Shown here: positions 1 through 7,576 of the stretch, piece after piece | Layout of the letters: the number at the start of each line of letters is the position of its first letter | Numbering within the stretch: position 1 is the first letter of the stretch | Assembly: GCA_017387685.1 (NCBI GenBank) | Contig: JAFOEU010000002.1 | Location: 1 to 64,000, forward strand | DNA length: 64,000 bases | Direction: 5' to 3' | Source: Clostridia bacterium | GTDB lineage: Bacteria > Bacillota > Clostridia > Oscillospirales > CAG-272 | Notes under the pieces: model-generated | The model's database searches: none | Told to the model about the DNA's origin: nothing | What the model saw: only the letters and a program-made list of their open reading frames with translations | Translations under genes and position numbers: made by a program

Positions 1-504
1 AAGAACGGTATCGTTGAAGAGGACGGAATGCTTTGGTGGTACGTTGACGGCGTAAAGACCTACGGCGGACTTATGCTGATCGACGGTGCATACTACTATG
101 CGAGAACCTCCGGCGAAATCATTCGCGGAAGAGGATACGGAATCACTAAGACCAACGATCTTGTTCCTGCTGGCTATTACACATTCGACGCAGACGGAAA
201 GATGATCGATCCTCCCGTTGCAGATCCCGAACAGCCCCCTGTAACTCCCGATCCCGAGCTGCCTCCCGTAGAAGAACCCGAGGTTAAGAACGGTATTGTT
301 GAAGAGGGCGGAATGCTTTGGTGGTACGTTGACGGCGTAAAGACCTACGGCGGACTTATGCTGATCGATGGCGCATACTACTATGCAAGAACCTCCGGCG
401 AAATCGTTCGCGGAAGAGGATACGGAATCACTAAAAACAACGATCTTCTTCCTGTTGGCTATTATAAATTTGATGCTGAAGGAAAGATGATCAATCCTCC
501 CGTA
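1..504 (+). repeat. 285-bp tandem coding repeat, two copies (second incomplete)
   Basis: Unit 1 spans 1-285 and unit 2 spans 286-504, in the same frame. The nucleotide sequences are nearly identical over the aromatic block, with mostly silent differences, which points to recent duplication. The linker present in unit 1 is missing at the end of unit 2 because the gene stops there. Confidence 0.85.
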
Positions 505-507
505 TAA
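1..507 (+). CDS. C-terminal part of a repeat-containing surface protein (partial)
   Basis: Partial gene: the frame is open from base 1, so the start lies left of the window. What is visible is two units of about 95 residues. Each has an aromatic and Gly-rich block (WWYVDGVKTYGGL, then DGAYYYARTSGE, then GYYxFDAxGKM). Unit 1 continues into a Pro/Glu/Asp linker before unit 2, and the protein stops after the second unit. These blocks resemble the Trp/Tyr/Gly cell-wall-binding-type repeats at the ends of clostridial secreted proteins, so a surface or wall-attached role is inferred. The catalytic or adhesive part, if any, is outside the window. Confidence 0.7.
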   Translation, partial: KNGIVEEDGMLWWYVDGVKTYGGLMLIDGAYYYARTSGEIIRGRGYGITKTNDLVPAGYYTFDADGKMIDPPVADPEQPPVTPDPELPPVEEPEVKNGIVEEGGMLWWYVDGVKTYGGLMLIDGAYYYARTSGEIVRGRGYGITKNNDLLPVGYYKFDAEGKMINPPV

Positions 508-525
508 ATTTCAGCAATATAAAAG

Positions 526-543
526 CCCGGGCTTCGGCCCGGG
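526..543 (+). terminator. UUCG-loop hairpin after the repeat protein
   Basis: Perfect 7-bp GC stem (CCCGGGC/GCCCGGG) capped by TTCG, 19 nt after the stop codon. The position suggests termination, but no T-tract follows, so it may instead be a 3'-end stabilising hairpin. Confidence 0.55.
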
Positions 544-546
544 TGA

Positions 547-610
547 GCCGTACAAAATCAGGGCCTCCACGCGGCGTACGGCGGAAACGGCTTTAGCCGG
601 CAGACCTGAT
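547..610 (+). other. Possible pseudoknotted RNA element
   Basis: Three helices can be drawn: GCCGTAC (547-553) with GTACGGC (576-582), ATCAGG (557-562) with CCTGAT (605-610), and CGGC TTTA GCCG (588-599). The first two interleave, so together they would form a pseudoknot. The element lies between the surface protein and the polysaccharide operon. No known family was recognised. Confidence 0.3.
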
Positions 611-678
611 AATAATATAGGCCTAATGATCAATTGATTTCCTCAAATATTTGTTTGTACAAAATAAATCGATACGGA

Positions 679-714
679 CACTTTTAATTTGGATACTGTG
701 GTTCAAATTAAGTG
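679..714 (+). promoter_or_regulatory. Inverted repeat in leader of polysaccharide operon
   Basis: CACTT-TT-AATTTG at 679-691 pairs with CAAATT-AAGTG at 704-714, with a 2-nt bulge and a 12-nt loop. It sits 37 bases before the flippase start. A weak promoter (TTGATT at 634, TACAAA at 658, 18-nt spacer) lies upstream. The region is strongly AT-rich. It could be an operator or a leader hairpin. Confidence 0.35.
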
Positions 715-750
715 TTGAAAAAGTAAAAACTGTTGGATTGATGAAATAGT

Positions 751-2247
751 ATGAAAAAAATAAAGACTAATTTAATAATAGCTATTATATATGAGCTGAT
801 TGCCATAATCTATGGATTTATATTGCCTCGACTGATTTTGGAGCAATTTGGTTCAGAGGTTAATGGACTTATGCAGTCTATTACCCAATTCCTCGGAATT
901 ATTGGATTTCTGGATATGGGAGTGGGTCAGGTTGTTCGAAGCGCATTGTACAGTCCGCTCGAAAAACGCGATAATGATCAATTAAGTCGCATTATAGTCT
1001 CGGGCGGTAGATTCTATCGAAAAATAGCTTATGCGTTGATAGGATATGTGGCAGTTCTTATTATAGCTTATCCTATTTTGGTTGATGAGAGCTTTGACCG
1101 GATGTTTACAGCCGGTATGATAGTTATTCTGGCTATTGGTTCTTTTGCACAATATTATTTTGGTGTGATCCGGGAGCAATTGATTCACGCAGATCAGAAA
1201 AGCTATTTGACATATTCTGTTCAGATACTCTGCTATCTTTTTAATATAGCAGTATGTGTCTGTATGATACGGTTGAATTGTTCCGTTCACGCGGTAAAGC
1301 TTGCTACTGCGATTATTTTTTTGATTAAGCCGTTGTTCTATGCTTGGCATATACGCAAACATTATAATATTAATTGGCGTATTACATATGACAACGAGCC
1401 GATAAAACAGAAATGGCACGGAGTGGCACAACATATTTCAGCGGTCGTTTTGGACGGAACAGATAGTATTGTATTAACGCTGTTTTCCACATTATCTAAC
1501 GTATCGGTATATTCTGTTTATTATATGGTTGTGAAAAGCCTTAATGGGTTCTATCAGTCTGCCGTTGTAGGTGTTCAATCGGCGGCAGGTGCTGTTTGGG
1601 CAAGGCAAGATCGAAACGAGATCAAGCGTATGTTTTCTACGGTTGAAGTGTGTCTGCATCTGGTAACTGTATTTCTGTTCTGCTGCACCGGATTTCTTAT
1701 TGTTCCGTTCATACAAGTATATACCAATGGCTTGACAGACGCAGATTATATTCAGCCTATGTTTGCATTGTTATTGGTATTGGCATACGGCATACGTTGT
1801 TTGCGCACGCCGTATAACATCTGGATATTAGCCGCCGGACATTTTAAACAGTCTCAAAGATGCCATGTTTTCGCAGCGGCAATAAATTTGGTGATTTCTG
1901 TTTTAGCTGTATCTCGCTGGGGATTGATAGGTATAGCGATCGGTACTTTGATAGCTATGTGTTACCAGACGACATGGATGATGATCTATGCTACCAAGAA
2001 TTTGGTTAAGTATAATTTTGGACATCTTTTTAAGCAGATTTTGGCAGACGTTGCGGCAACTGTACTGATTTCCCTGACGGTCTCAGGAATTACATTGCAA
2101 GATGTAAGCTACTTGGGGTGGTTCTTTATGGCTGCAAAGATTTCCTTAATTGCGGCTGTTTGTATTGCTATAATAATTTGTATTTTTTATCCAAGAGAGA
2201 TGAGAGCTTTGATAAAGCGCTTGAGTGTTAAACTGTTGAGAAAGTAA
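751..2247 (+). CDS. Polysaccharide flippase (MOP/Wzx-like membrane protein)
   Basis: 498-residue integral membrane protein with about 12-14 hydrophobic segments spread over its whole length. Its N-terminus is typical of the MOP-superfamily polysaccharide transporters that flip lipid-linked oligosaccharide repeat units across the membrane (for example a GF(L/I)LPRLILEQFG-type segment followed by a GFLDMGVGQ-like stretch). It is the first gene of a surface-polysaccharide operon, 10 bp ahead of the epimerase gene. Codon usage is clearly AT-richer than in its neighbours, so this gene may have been acquired separately. The Shine-Dalgarno sequence is poor. The substrate cannot be read from the sequence. 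Confidence 0.85.
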   Translation: MKKIKTNLIIAIIYELIAIIYGFILPRLILEQFGSEVNGLMQSITQFLGIIGFLDMGVGQVVRSALYSPLEKRDNDQLSRIIVSGGRFYRKIAYALIGYVAVLIIAYPILVDESFDRMFTAGMIVILAIGSFAQYYFGVIREQLIHADQKSYLTYSVQILCYLFNIAVCVCMIRLNCSVHAVKLATAIIFLIKPLFYAWHIRKHYNINWRITYDNEPIKQKWHGVAQHISAVVLDGTDSIVLTLFSTLSNVSVYSVYYMVVKSLNGFYQSAVVGVQSAAGAVWARQDRNEIKRMFSTVEVCLHLVTVFLFCCTGFLIVPFIQVYTNGLTDADYIQPMFALLLVLAYGIRCLRTPYNIWILAAGHFKQSQRCHVFAAAINLVISVLAVSRWGLIGIAIGTLIAMCYQTTWMMIYATKNLVKYNFGHLFKQILADVAATVLISLTVSGITLQDVSYLGWFFMAAKISLIAAVCIAIIICIFYPREMRALIKRLSVKLLRK

Positions 2248-2257
2248 AGGAGCTTTT

Positions 2258-3331
2258 ATGGTTAATACAAAAATCAAATTAATCAACCGAACTGTACTTA
2301 TCACCGGCTCCTCCGGTTTTATCGGTGCAAACTTAGTGCAGTCTTTAATAAAGCAAGGCGTTCCTATGACCGTCATAGGCCTTGACAACGTGAACGATTA
2401 TTACGACGTATCCTTGAAGGAATACCGCTTGCATCAGATCGAAGAGCTTGCGCGGAAGAATCCGCAGATCAACTGGCGCTTCGTCCGCGGCAGTATTGCA
2501 GACAAAGCTTTGGTGGATTCACTTTTTGAAGAATATCACTTTGATATCGTAGTCAACCTTGCCGCGCAGGCGGGAGTTCGTTATTCCATCGATCATCCCG
2601 ATGTATATATAGAGTCCAACGTCATAGGATTTTATAACATACTCGAGGCTTGTCGTAGATATCCTGTGAAGCATTTGGTGTACGCCTCAAGCTCGAGTGT
2701 TTACGGAAGCAATAAGAAGATCCCCTATTCGACCGACGATAAGGTTGACAATCCCGTCAGCCTCTACGCCGCGACCAAGAAGTCGAACGAGCTTTTTGCA
2801 CACGCTTATTCCAAGCTCTATAATATTCCGTCAACGGGATTGCGCTTCTTTACCGTTTACGGTCCCGCGGGACGCCCCGATATGGCATATTTCGGATTTA
2901 CAAATAAGCTTCTTCGCGGTGAAACTATAGAGATTTTTAATTACGGAAAATGCCTGCGCGACTTCACTTACGTTGATGATATAGTCGAAGGCGTGATCCG
3001 CGTTATGCAAGCTCCTCCCGAAAAGAAAAACGGCGATGACGGACTTCCGATCCCGCCGTACCGCGTTTATAACATCGGAAACAACTCGCCCGAAAGCTTG
3101 CTTGACTTCGTCAGCATTCTCGCCCAGGAGCTGATAGCTGCGGACGTATTGCCCCGCGATTTTGATATTTCCGCGCACAGTAGGCTTGTTCCCATGCAGC
3201 CGGGAGACGTTCCCACAACTTATGCAGACGTTACACCGCTTGAGAATGACTTTGGCTTTAAGCCCGCTACAAGCTTGCGAGAGGGCTTGAGAGCCTTCGC
3301 ACGTTGGTATAAAGATTACTATAAGATTTGA
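2258..3331 (+). CDS. UDP-glucuronate 4-epimerase-type NAD-dependent epimerase
   Basis: 357-residue short-chain dehydrogenase/reductase-fold protein. The NAD-binding motif GSSGFIG is at residues 17-23 and the catalytic YxxxK is Y170-K174 (YAATK). The segment GLDNVNDYYDVSLKEYRL and the downstream FFTVYGPAGRPDMA are characteristic of the CapI/UDP-glucuronate epimerase branch, which interconverts UDP-glucuronate and UDP-galacturonate in the cytosol for capsule or exopolysaccharide synthesis. The ATG follows AAAGGAG at good spacing. It is co-transcribed with the flippase and the following sugar-activating enzymes. Sub-family assignment is by recalled similarity; GalE-like activity is the alternative. 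Confidence 0.85.
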   Translation: MVNTKIKLINRTVLITGSSGFIGANLVQSLIKQGVPMTVIGLDNVNDYYDVSLKEYRLHQIEELARKNPQINWRFVRGSIADKALVDSLFEEYHFDIVVNLAAQAGVRYSIDHPDVYIESNVIGFYNILEACRRYPVKHLVYASSSSVYGSNKKIPYSTDDKVDNPVSLYAATKKSNELFAHAYSKLYNIPSTGLRFFTVYGPAGRPDMAYFGFTNKLLRGETIEIFNYGKCLRDFTYVDDIVEGVIRVMQAPPEKKNGDDGLPIPPYRVYNIGNNSPESLLDFVSILAQELIAADVLPRDFDISAHSRLVPMQPGDVPTTYADVTPLENDFGFKPATSLREGLRAFARWYKDYYKI

Positions 3332-3424
3332 AAGCTATGTACGGGGCTTTCGGTGTGGAAAGTACCGCTATAAATTCAATCCGTTTTTTAAAAGGATTTA
3401 AGGCGATCAAAGAAAGAAGATACT

Positions 3425-4597
3425 ATGACAGCATACGAGTTTTTTGAAAACACATATAAAAAAGAGCCGCTCTTCCGAGCGTTTACGCCTTATCGCGTTT
3501 GCCCGATAGGCGCTCATATAGATCATCAGCTTGGTAAGATCACGGGCTTTGCCATTGATAAAGGTATTCATATTGCATACGGACCCAAGCGCAACGGTGT
3601 TATAGAGGTTAAATCACTGCAATTTGATAAACGCGCGCAGTGGCACGTTGCATCAACCCCTGATAGACCCGAGGGGGATTGGGCTGATCCTCTTCGCGGA
3701 GCAACGATATCGCTTTACTCGAGATATAATCTGAATATCGGGCTTTGTGCGGTGATCGATGGGGAGCTTCCCATCGGCGGACTTTCTTCGTCAGCCGCGG
3801 TGATAATTACGTTTTTATCCGCTCTTTGCAAGCTCAACGGCATTTCTCTTTCAACCAATGAAATGATAGAGATAGCACAGGAGGCTGAAAACAAATACGT
3901 TGGCGTAGCTTGCGGAAGGCTTGACCAATCCTGTGAGGTGTATTGCCGTAAGGATCATCTGCTTTATCTCGACACAATGGACGGCAGCTATGAGCTTATT
4001 CCGCAATCGCCGCGTTTGAAGCCGTATAAATTCGCTATATTTTTCAGCGGGCTCGAGCGAAGCCTTGCAAGCTCCGCTTTCAATATGCGAGTGGACGAAT
4101 GCAAAAGTGCTGCCTATGCGCTTAAGGCTTATGCGGGGATGGAATATGGAAAATTTTCCGAAACCCATTTGCGTGAGGTGCCAAAGGAAGTATTTTTGCA
4201 ATATAAGGACCGTCTGCCCGAAAATTGGAGAAAGCGCGCAGAGCATTGCTATGGGGAGTTTGAGCGCGTGGAGCAAGGCGCCGAGGCTTGGCGCAGAGGT
4301 GATATTGAGACCTATGGCAGATTATGCTTTGAAAGCGGATATAGCTCGATACACAGCTGGGAGACCGGCTCGCCGGAGTTGATAAAGCTTTATGAAATAA
4401 TGATGCAGACAGAAGGTATTTACGGCGGACGCTTCTCCGGCGCAGGCTTCAAGGGATGTTGCCTTGCCATCATTGACCCTGCATATGAGAAAAGCATCAT
4501 TGAAAAGATTACAAGAGAATATCTGGAAGCGTTCCCGCATCTTGAAGGAAAGTATTCTGCGCACATTTGCGAGAGCGCAGATGGGGTGAAATTATGA
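3425..4597 (+). CDS. GHMP sugar kinase, galacturonokinase-like
   Basis: 390-residue GHMP-family kinase related to galactokinases. The N-terminal signature reads RVCPIGAHIDHQ (residues 24-35) where galactokinases have a GEHxDY-type motif. The ATP-binding motif GGLSSSAA is at 118-125, and a C-terminal GRFSGAGFKGCC block is at about 335-346. The GAHIDHQ motif and the C-terminal block match what I recall of plant galacturonokinases better than galactokinases, so phosphorylation of D-galacturonate at C1 is inferred. The next gene overlaps by 4 bp (ATGA) and encodes a nucleotidyltransferase, consistent with a kinase-then-nucleotidyl transfer salvage route to UDP-galacturonate. Confidence 0.8.
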   Translation: MTAYEFFENTYKKEPLFRAFTPYRVCPIGAHIDHQLGKITGFAIDKGIHIAYGPKRNGVIEVKSLQFDKRAQWHVASTPDRPEGDWADPLRGATISLYSRYNLNIGLCAVIDGELPIGGLSSSAAVIITFLSALCKLNGISLSTNEMIEIAQEAENKYVGVACGRLDQSCEVYCRKDHLLYLDTMDGSYELIPQSPRLKPYKFAIFFSGLERSLASSAFNMRVDECKSAAYALKAYAGMEYGKFSETHLREVPKEVFLQYKDRLPENWRKRAEHCYGEFERVEQGAEAWRRGDIETYGRLCFESGYSSIHSWETGSPELIKLYEIMMQTEGIYGGRFSGAGFKGCCLAIIDPAYEKSIIEKITREYLEAFPHLEGKYSAHICESADGVKL

Positions 4598-5331
4598 AAT
4601 GCTTGATTCTGGCGGCAGGCTATGCGACCCGCCTGTACCCGTTGACCGAAAACTTTCCCAAGCCCTTGCTCGAGGTCAAGGGAAAGACTATACTTGATTG
4701 GCTGGTAGATGACGTTGACACGCTCGGCGAGGTGGATGAATACGTCGTTATCTCAAATCACAAATACGCGCATCATTTTGAAGCCTGGGCAAAAAGCAAG
4801 GAGCAGAGAATAACCGTTGTTGACGACGGAACTGCCAGCAACGAAAACCGTCTCGGTGCGGTAAAGGATATTCAATACGCGATCGATACCCTCTTCATCG
4901 ACGATGATATGCTTGTGATCGCCGGAGATAACGTGCTTGATTTCAGTCTTACAAAATTCATCGAATACGCAAAGAAAAAGCAGACCTCTTGCATTATGCG
5001 ATACTATGAGCCTGATTTCCAAAGACTGCTCAAATGCGGTGTCGTTACGATTGATGAAAACGACAGAATACTGAATATGACCGAAAAATCTCCAACTCCT
5101 GCAACTCATTGGTGCTGCCCGCCCTTCTATTATTATACCAAAGAAGATGCAAGATTGGTTTCGGTAGGCATCGCCAACGGTTGCGGTACAGATGCTCCCG
5201 GAAACTATATGGCTTGGCTGTCAGAGCAAGTTCTCGTACACGCAATGCAAATGCCCGGGAGGCGCTTTGATATCGGGGACGTTGCGAGCTACGAGAAGGT
5301 AAAGCGAGAATACCGTGGTATCGGAGATTGA
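4594..5331 (+). CDS. Sugar-1-phosphate nucleotidyltransferase
   Basis: 245-residue nucleotidyltransferase. It starts directly with the NTP-binding motif LAAGYATRLYPLTENFPKPLLEV, and the divalent-metal Asp lies in the VIAGDNVLDF region. Such enzymes join a sugar-1-phosphate to an NTP. The start at 4594 overlaps the kinase stop (ATGA). An upstream in-frame ATG at 4567 would add nine residues before the conserved N-terminus and is less likely. In this operon it probably activates the product of the preceding kinase, with the epimerase acting on the same UDP-uronate pool. Whether it uses UTP or dTTP is not visible. Confidence 0.8.
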   Translation: MKCLILAAGYATRLYPLTENFPKPLLEVKGKTILDWLVDDVDTLGEVDEYVVISNHKYAHHFEAWAKSKEQRITVVDDGTASNENRLGAVKDIQYAIDTLFIDDDMLVIAGDNVLDFSLTKFIEYAKKKQTSCIMRYYEPDFQRLLKCGVVTIDENDRILNMTEKSPTPATHWCCPPFYYYTKEDARLVSVGIANGCGTDAPGNYMAWLSEQVLVHAMQMPGRRFDIGDVASYEKVKREYRGIGD

Positions 5332-5389
5332 TCAAATAACTCGTCTTGATGCTTGATACCAAAATAAAAGTAATTTAAAACAGTAAACG

Positions 5390-5445
5390 TCTCCTTGCTT
5401 TGCAGATTCCGACAGCGTAAATCTGCAGATCAAGGAGATTTTTTC
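5390..5445 (+). repeat. Hairpin repeat copy 1 (terminator of polysaccharide operon)
   Basis: Imperfect hairpin: outer stem TCTCCTTG/CAAGGAGA (5390-5397, 5431-5438) and inner stem GCAGATT/AATCTGC (5402-5408, 5420-5426), followed by TTTTTT. By position it terminates the polysaccharide operon. A homologous copy lies after ald at 6853-6908. Confidence 0.75.
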
Positions 5446-5572
5446 TGAATAAAGCATTCCCGAAAAATCGTGAGGAAGGCTTGCAGCATCGCAGCAGCCG
5501 CTGCAATGCTTTTGTCAGGAGATTCAAGACTTTTCTTGCATAAAAAAACTTGATCGTTGCGCTAAAAAAACA

Positions 5573-5601
5573 TTGACATTTAGAAAAAAATGTGCTAAAA
5601 T
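5573..5601 (+). promoter_or_regulatory. Promoter P1 of ald
   Basis: TTGACA (5573-5578), 17-nt spacer, TAAAAT (5596-5601) with an extended TGC. Start of transcription is expected near 5608, giving a leader of about 110 nt. Confidence 0.75.
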
Positions 5602-5612
5602 ATTTATCATCA

Positions 5613-5635
5613 AAAAACGGATATGTGCCGTTTTT
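5613..5635 (+). terminator. Hairpin at the start of the ald leader
   Basis: AAAAACGG (5613-5620) pairs with CCGTTTTT (5628-5635) around a 7-nt loop. The 3' arm is a T-tract, so it has terminator form while lying just downstream of promoter P1. It could attenuate P1 transcripts or define a short RNA. Confidence 0.45.
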
Positions 5636-5652
5636 GTGCTTGATGCATATAA

Positions 5653-5681
5653 TTGACATTTTGATATATTACGCTTATTCA
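5653..5681 (+). promoter_or_regulatory. Promoter P2 of ald
   Basis: TTGACA (5653-5658), 17-nt spacer, TATTCA (5676-5681). The -10 is weaker than P1. It lies downstream of the leader hairpin and would bypass it. Confidence 0.45.
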
Positions 5682-5719
5682 ACCAATCCAATACTGTTAC
5701 GAGATAAAAGAGGTACAAA

Positions 5720-6829
5720 ATGAAAATCGGAACAACAAAAGAACTTAAAAATCATGAATACCGCGTGGGATTGACTCCCGATAACGTTCAGGCATTCGTT
5801 AGCTGTGGACACGAAGTATTTGTTGAAACTCATGCCGGTGAGGGCGCCAGCTTCTCCGATGAAGAATATATCGCTTGCGGAGCGACTGTCCTTTCCACTG
5901 CCGCGGAAGTATATGCTAAATGCGATATGATCGTAAAGGTCAAGGAGCCCGAGGAGGAGGAGTATCAGTATCTCCGCGAGGGACAGATCCTTTATACTTA
6001 TCTTCACCTTGCTCCCAACAAGGGGCTTGTTGATGCGCTTCTCGAGAAGAAGGTAAAGGCTGTAGCATACGAAACCATTCGCGATGAGAACGGCAATCTT
6101 CCTTGCCTTCGTCCTATGAGCCAGATCGCGGGTCGACTTTCCGTTCAGGAAGGTGCGAAGTATCTCGAAAAGGGCTTCGGCGGACGCGGAATTCTGCTCG
6201 GTGGAGTTCCCGGGGTAGAGCGCGGCAAGATCGTTATCGTTGGCGGCGGCGTTGCAGGTACTTATGCGGCAAAGGCTGCTGTTGGTATTGACGCGCAGGT
6301 AACCATTCTTGATATCAATGCAAACAGACTTGCATATCTTGAGGATATCTTCGGCGCATCGGTCACTACTCTTTATAGCTCCGAGGCGAATATCCGCAAG
6401 GCGCTTTCCGAGGCTGATCTCGTGATCGGATCGGTACTTATCCCCGGCGCTGCAACTCCTAAGCTCGTAAGACGCGAGCATCTTAAGCTTATGAAGAAGG
6501 GCGCTGTAATAGTTGATATTGCAATCGACCAGGGCGGCTGCTGCGAATCCTCGCACGTTACTACACACGACCATCCTATCTACGTTGAAGAGGGAATCGT
6601 ACACTACTGCGTTGGCAATATGCCCGGCGCAGTACCGCGTACCTCTACCATCGCGTTGACGAATACCACGATGCGTTACGGACTTATGATCGCAAATCTC
6701 GGCTTTGAAAAGGCTTGCGAGAACGAAGGCGTTAAGACCGGTGTCAACTGCTATCTCGGTAAGCTTACCAATAAGAACGTAGCAGATGCCCACGGCTATG
6801 ACTGCGCAGATCTGAATTCTCTCATCTGA
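5720..6829 (+). CDS. ald: Alanine dehydrogenase
   Basis: 369 residues, the normal length for NAD-dependent L-alanine dehydrogenase, which interconverts alanine and pyruvate plus ammonia in the cytosol. The N-terminus MKIGTTKELKNHEYRVGLTP is the family start, KVKEPEEEEY is the conserved substrate-binding region, and the NAD-binding glycine motif is VIVGGGVAGTYAAK. The conserved ALTNTTMRYG-type C-terminal block is present. It is preceded by two promoters and a leader hairpin and followed by a hairpin repeat. In spore formers Ald often supports growth on alanine and sporulation; here it neighbours spoVT. Confidence 0.95.
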   Translation: MKIGTTKELKNHEYRVGLTPDNVQAFVSCGHEVFVETHAGEGASFSDEEYIACGATVLSTAAEVYAKCDMIVKVKEPEEEEYQYLREGQILYTYLHLAPNKGLVDALLEKKVKAVAYETIRDENGNLPCLRPMSQIAGRLSVQEGAKYLEKGFGGRGILLGGVPGVERGKIVIVGGGVAGTYAAKAAVGIDAQVTILDINANRLAYLEDIFGASVTTLYSSEANIRKALSEADLVIGSVLIPGAATPKLVRREHLKLMKKGAVIVDIAIDQGGCCESSHVTTHDHPIYVEEGIVHYCVGNMPGAVPRTSTIALTNTTMRYGLMIANLGFEKACENEGVKTGVNCYLGKLTNKNVADAHGYDCADLNSLI

Positions 6830-6852
6830 AACATAATTAAATAATAAAGTAT

Positions 6853-6908
6853 AAATCTCCTTGTATTGCAGATACTAACATCACAAATCTGTAAATACAA
6901 GGAGATTT
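6853..6908 (+). repeat. Hairpin repeat copy 2; sequesters the spoVT ribosome-binding site
   Basis: A perfect 15-bp outer stem (6853-6867 with 6894-6908) and an inner CAGAT/ATCTG stem (6869-6873, 6887-6891). It is homologous along its length to the repeat at 5390-5445. The 3' arm contains AAGGAG (6899-6904), the only good Shine-Dalgarno for the spoVT ATG at 6916. It may act as ald terminator and, on read-through, as a translational block. Confidence 0.7.
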
Positions 6909-6915
6909 TATATAA

Positions 6916-7476
6916 ATGAAAGCCACAGGAATTGTAAGAAGGATCGACGATCTTGGACGTGTCGTTATCCCAAAAGAAATAAGAAGGACTATGCGTATCC
7001 GCGAGGGTGACCCGCTTGAGATCTATACCGACCGCGAGGGTGAGGTCATTTTCAAGAAGTATTCTCCCATCGGCGAGCTTAATGCTTTTGCCGCGCAGTA
7101 CGCGGAGACTCTGCATAAGACGGGCGAGATCAGCGTGCTGATCTGTGACCGCGATGCGGTTATTGCGGTTTCGGGTGCTCCGAAGAAGGAGTATGCCGAC
7201 AAGCACATCGCTCCCGAGCTTGAGGTAATCATCGAAAACCGTCAGCTCTATCTTTACCGCGACGGCGATACCAAGTTTGAGCCGATCAACGACAACTGCT
7301 CGCATTTCATTCGTTGCGCGATGCCGATAATCTCGGAGGGCGACGTTCTCGGATGCGTTGTTTCGCTCGATTCTATCGAATCGCCCGCGCCCAGAATGCC
7401 CGAGCATGAGAAGAACATCGAGGTCAAGCTCGTGCAGACTGCTGCCGCTTTCCTCGGAAAACAGCTTGAGTCTTAA
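6916..7476 (+). CDS. spoVT: Stage V sporulation protein T (AbrB-type regulator)
   Basis: 186-residue transcription factor. Residues 1-50 form an AbrB/SpoVT swapped-hairpin DNA-binding domain (MKATGIVRRIDDLGRVVIPKEIRR), and the rest is a GAF-like sensory domain, as in Bacillus SpoVT. SpoVT modulates sigma-G-dependent genes in the forespore. No separate promoter is evident: it sits 86 bp after ald and its ribosome-binding site lies inside a strong hairpin, so expression may depend on folding of the read-through transcript. A good terminator follows. Confidence 0.92.
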   Translation: MKATGIVRRIDDLGRVVIPKEIRRTMRIREGDPLEIYTDREGEVIFKKYSPIGELNAFAAQYAETLHKTGEISVLICDRDAVIAVSGAPKKEYADKHIAPELEVIIENRQLYLYRDGDTKFEPINDNCSHFIRCAMPIISEGDVLGCVVSLDSIESPAPRMPEHEKNIEVKLVQTAAAFLGKQLES

Positions 7477-7483
7477 TTTTTTT

Positions 7484-7514
7484 GCCGATGCCCCTGCGGT
7501 ATCGGCTCTTTTTT
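7484..7514 (+). terminator. Terminator of spoVT
   Basis: GCCGAT (7484-7489) pairs with ATCGGC (7501-7506), loop of 11 nt, followed by TCTTTTTT. Confidence 0.8.
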
Positions 7515-7515
7515 A

Positions 7516-7544
7516 TTGACTTTTGACCGCTTATGTGATAAAAT
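7516..7544 (+). promoter_or_regulatory. Promoter of the beta-helix lipoprotein gene
   Basis: TTGACT (7516-7521), 17-nt spacer, TAAAAT (7539-7544) with an extended TGA. It begins right after the terminator T-tract. Confidence 0.75.
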
Positions 7545-7576
7545 TATCTTAATCACTTTAATAGGAGGGATTTTGA

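Larger units (their letters stand above)
5332..5719 (+). other. 388-bp intergenic region before ald
   Basis: No gene is supported here. It holds a hairpin repeat or terminator (5390-5445), a strong promoter (5573-5601), a leader hairpin (5613-5635) and a second weaker promoter (5653-5681). Between 5446 and 5570 I see only AT-rich sequence and a GC-rich patch around 5480-5510 without clear structure. Confidence 0.7.

Noticed and set aside
5375..5659. 94-residue minus-strand open frame before ald
   Set aside because: It covers the hairpin repeat and the ald promoter, has an unlikely Cys/Phe/Arg-rich composition and no ribosome-binding site.
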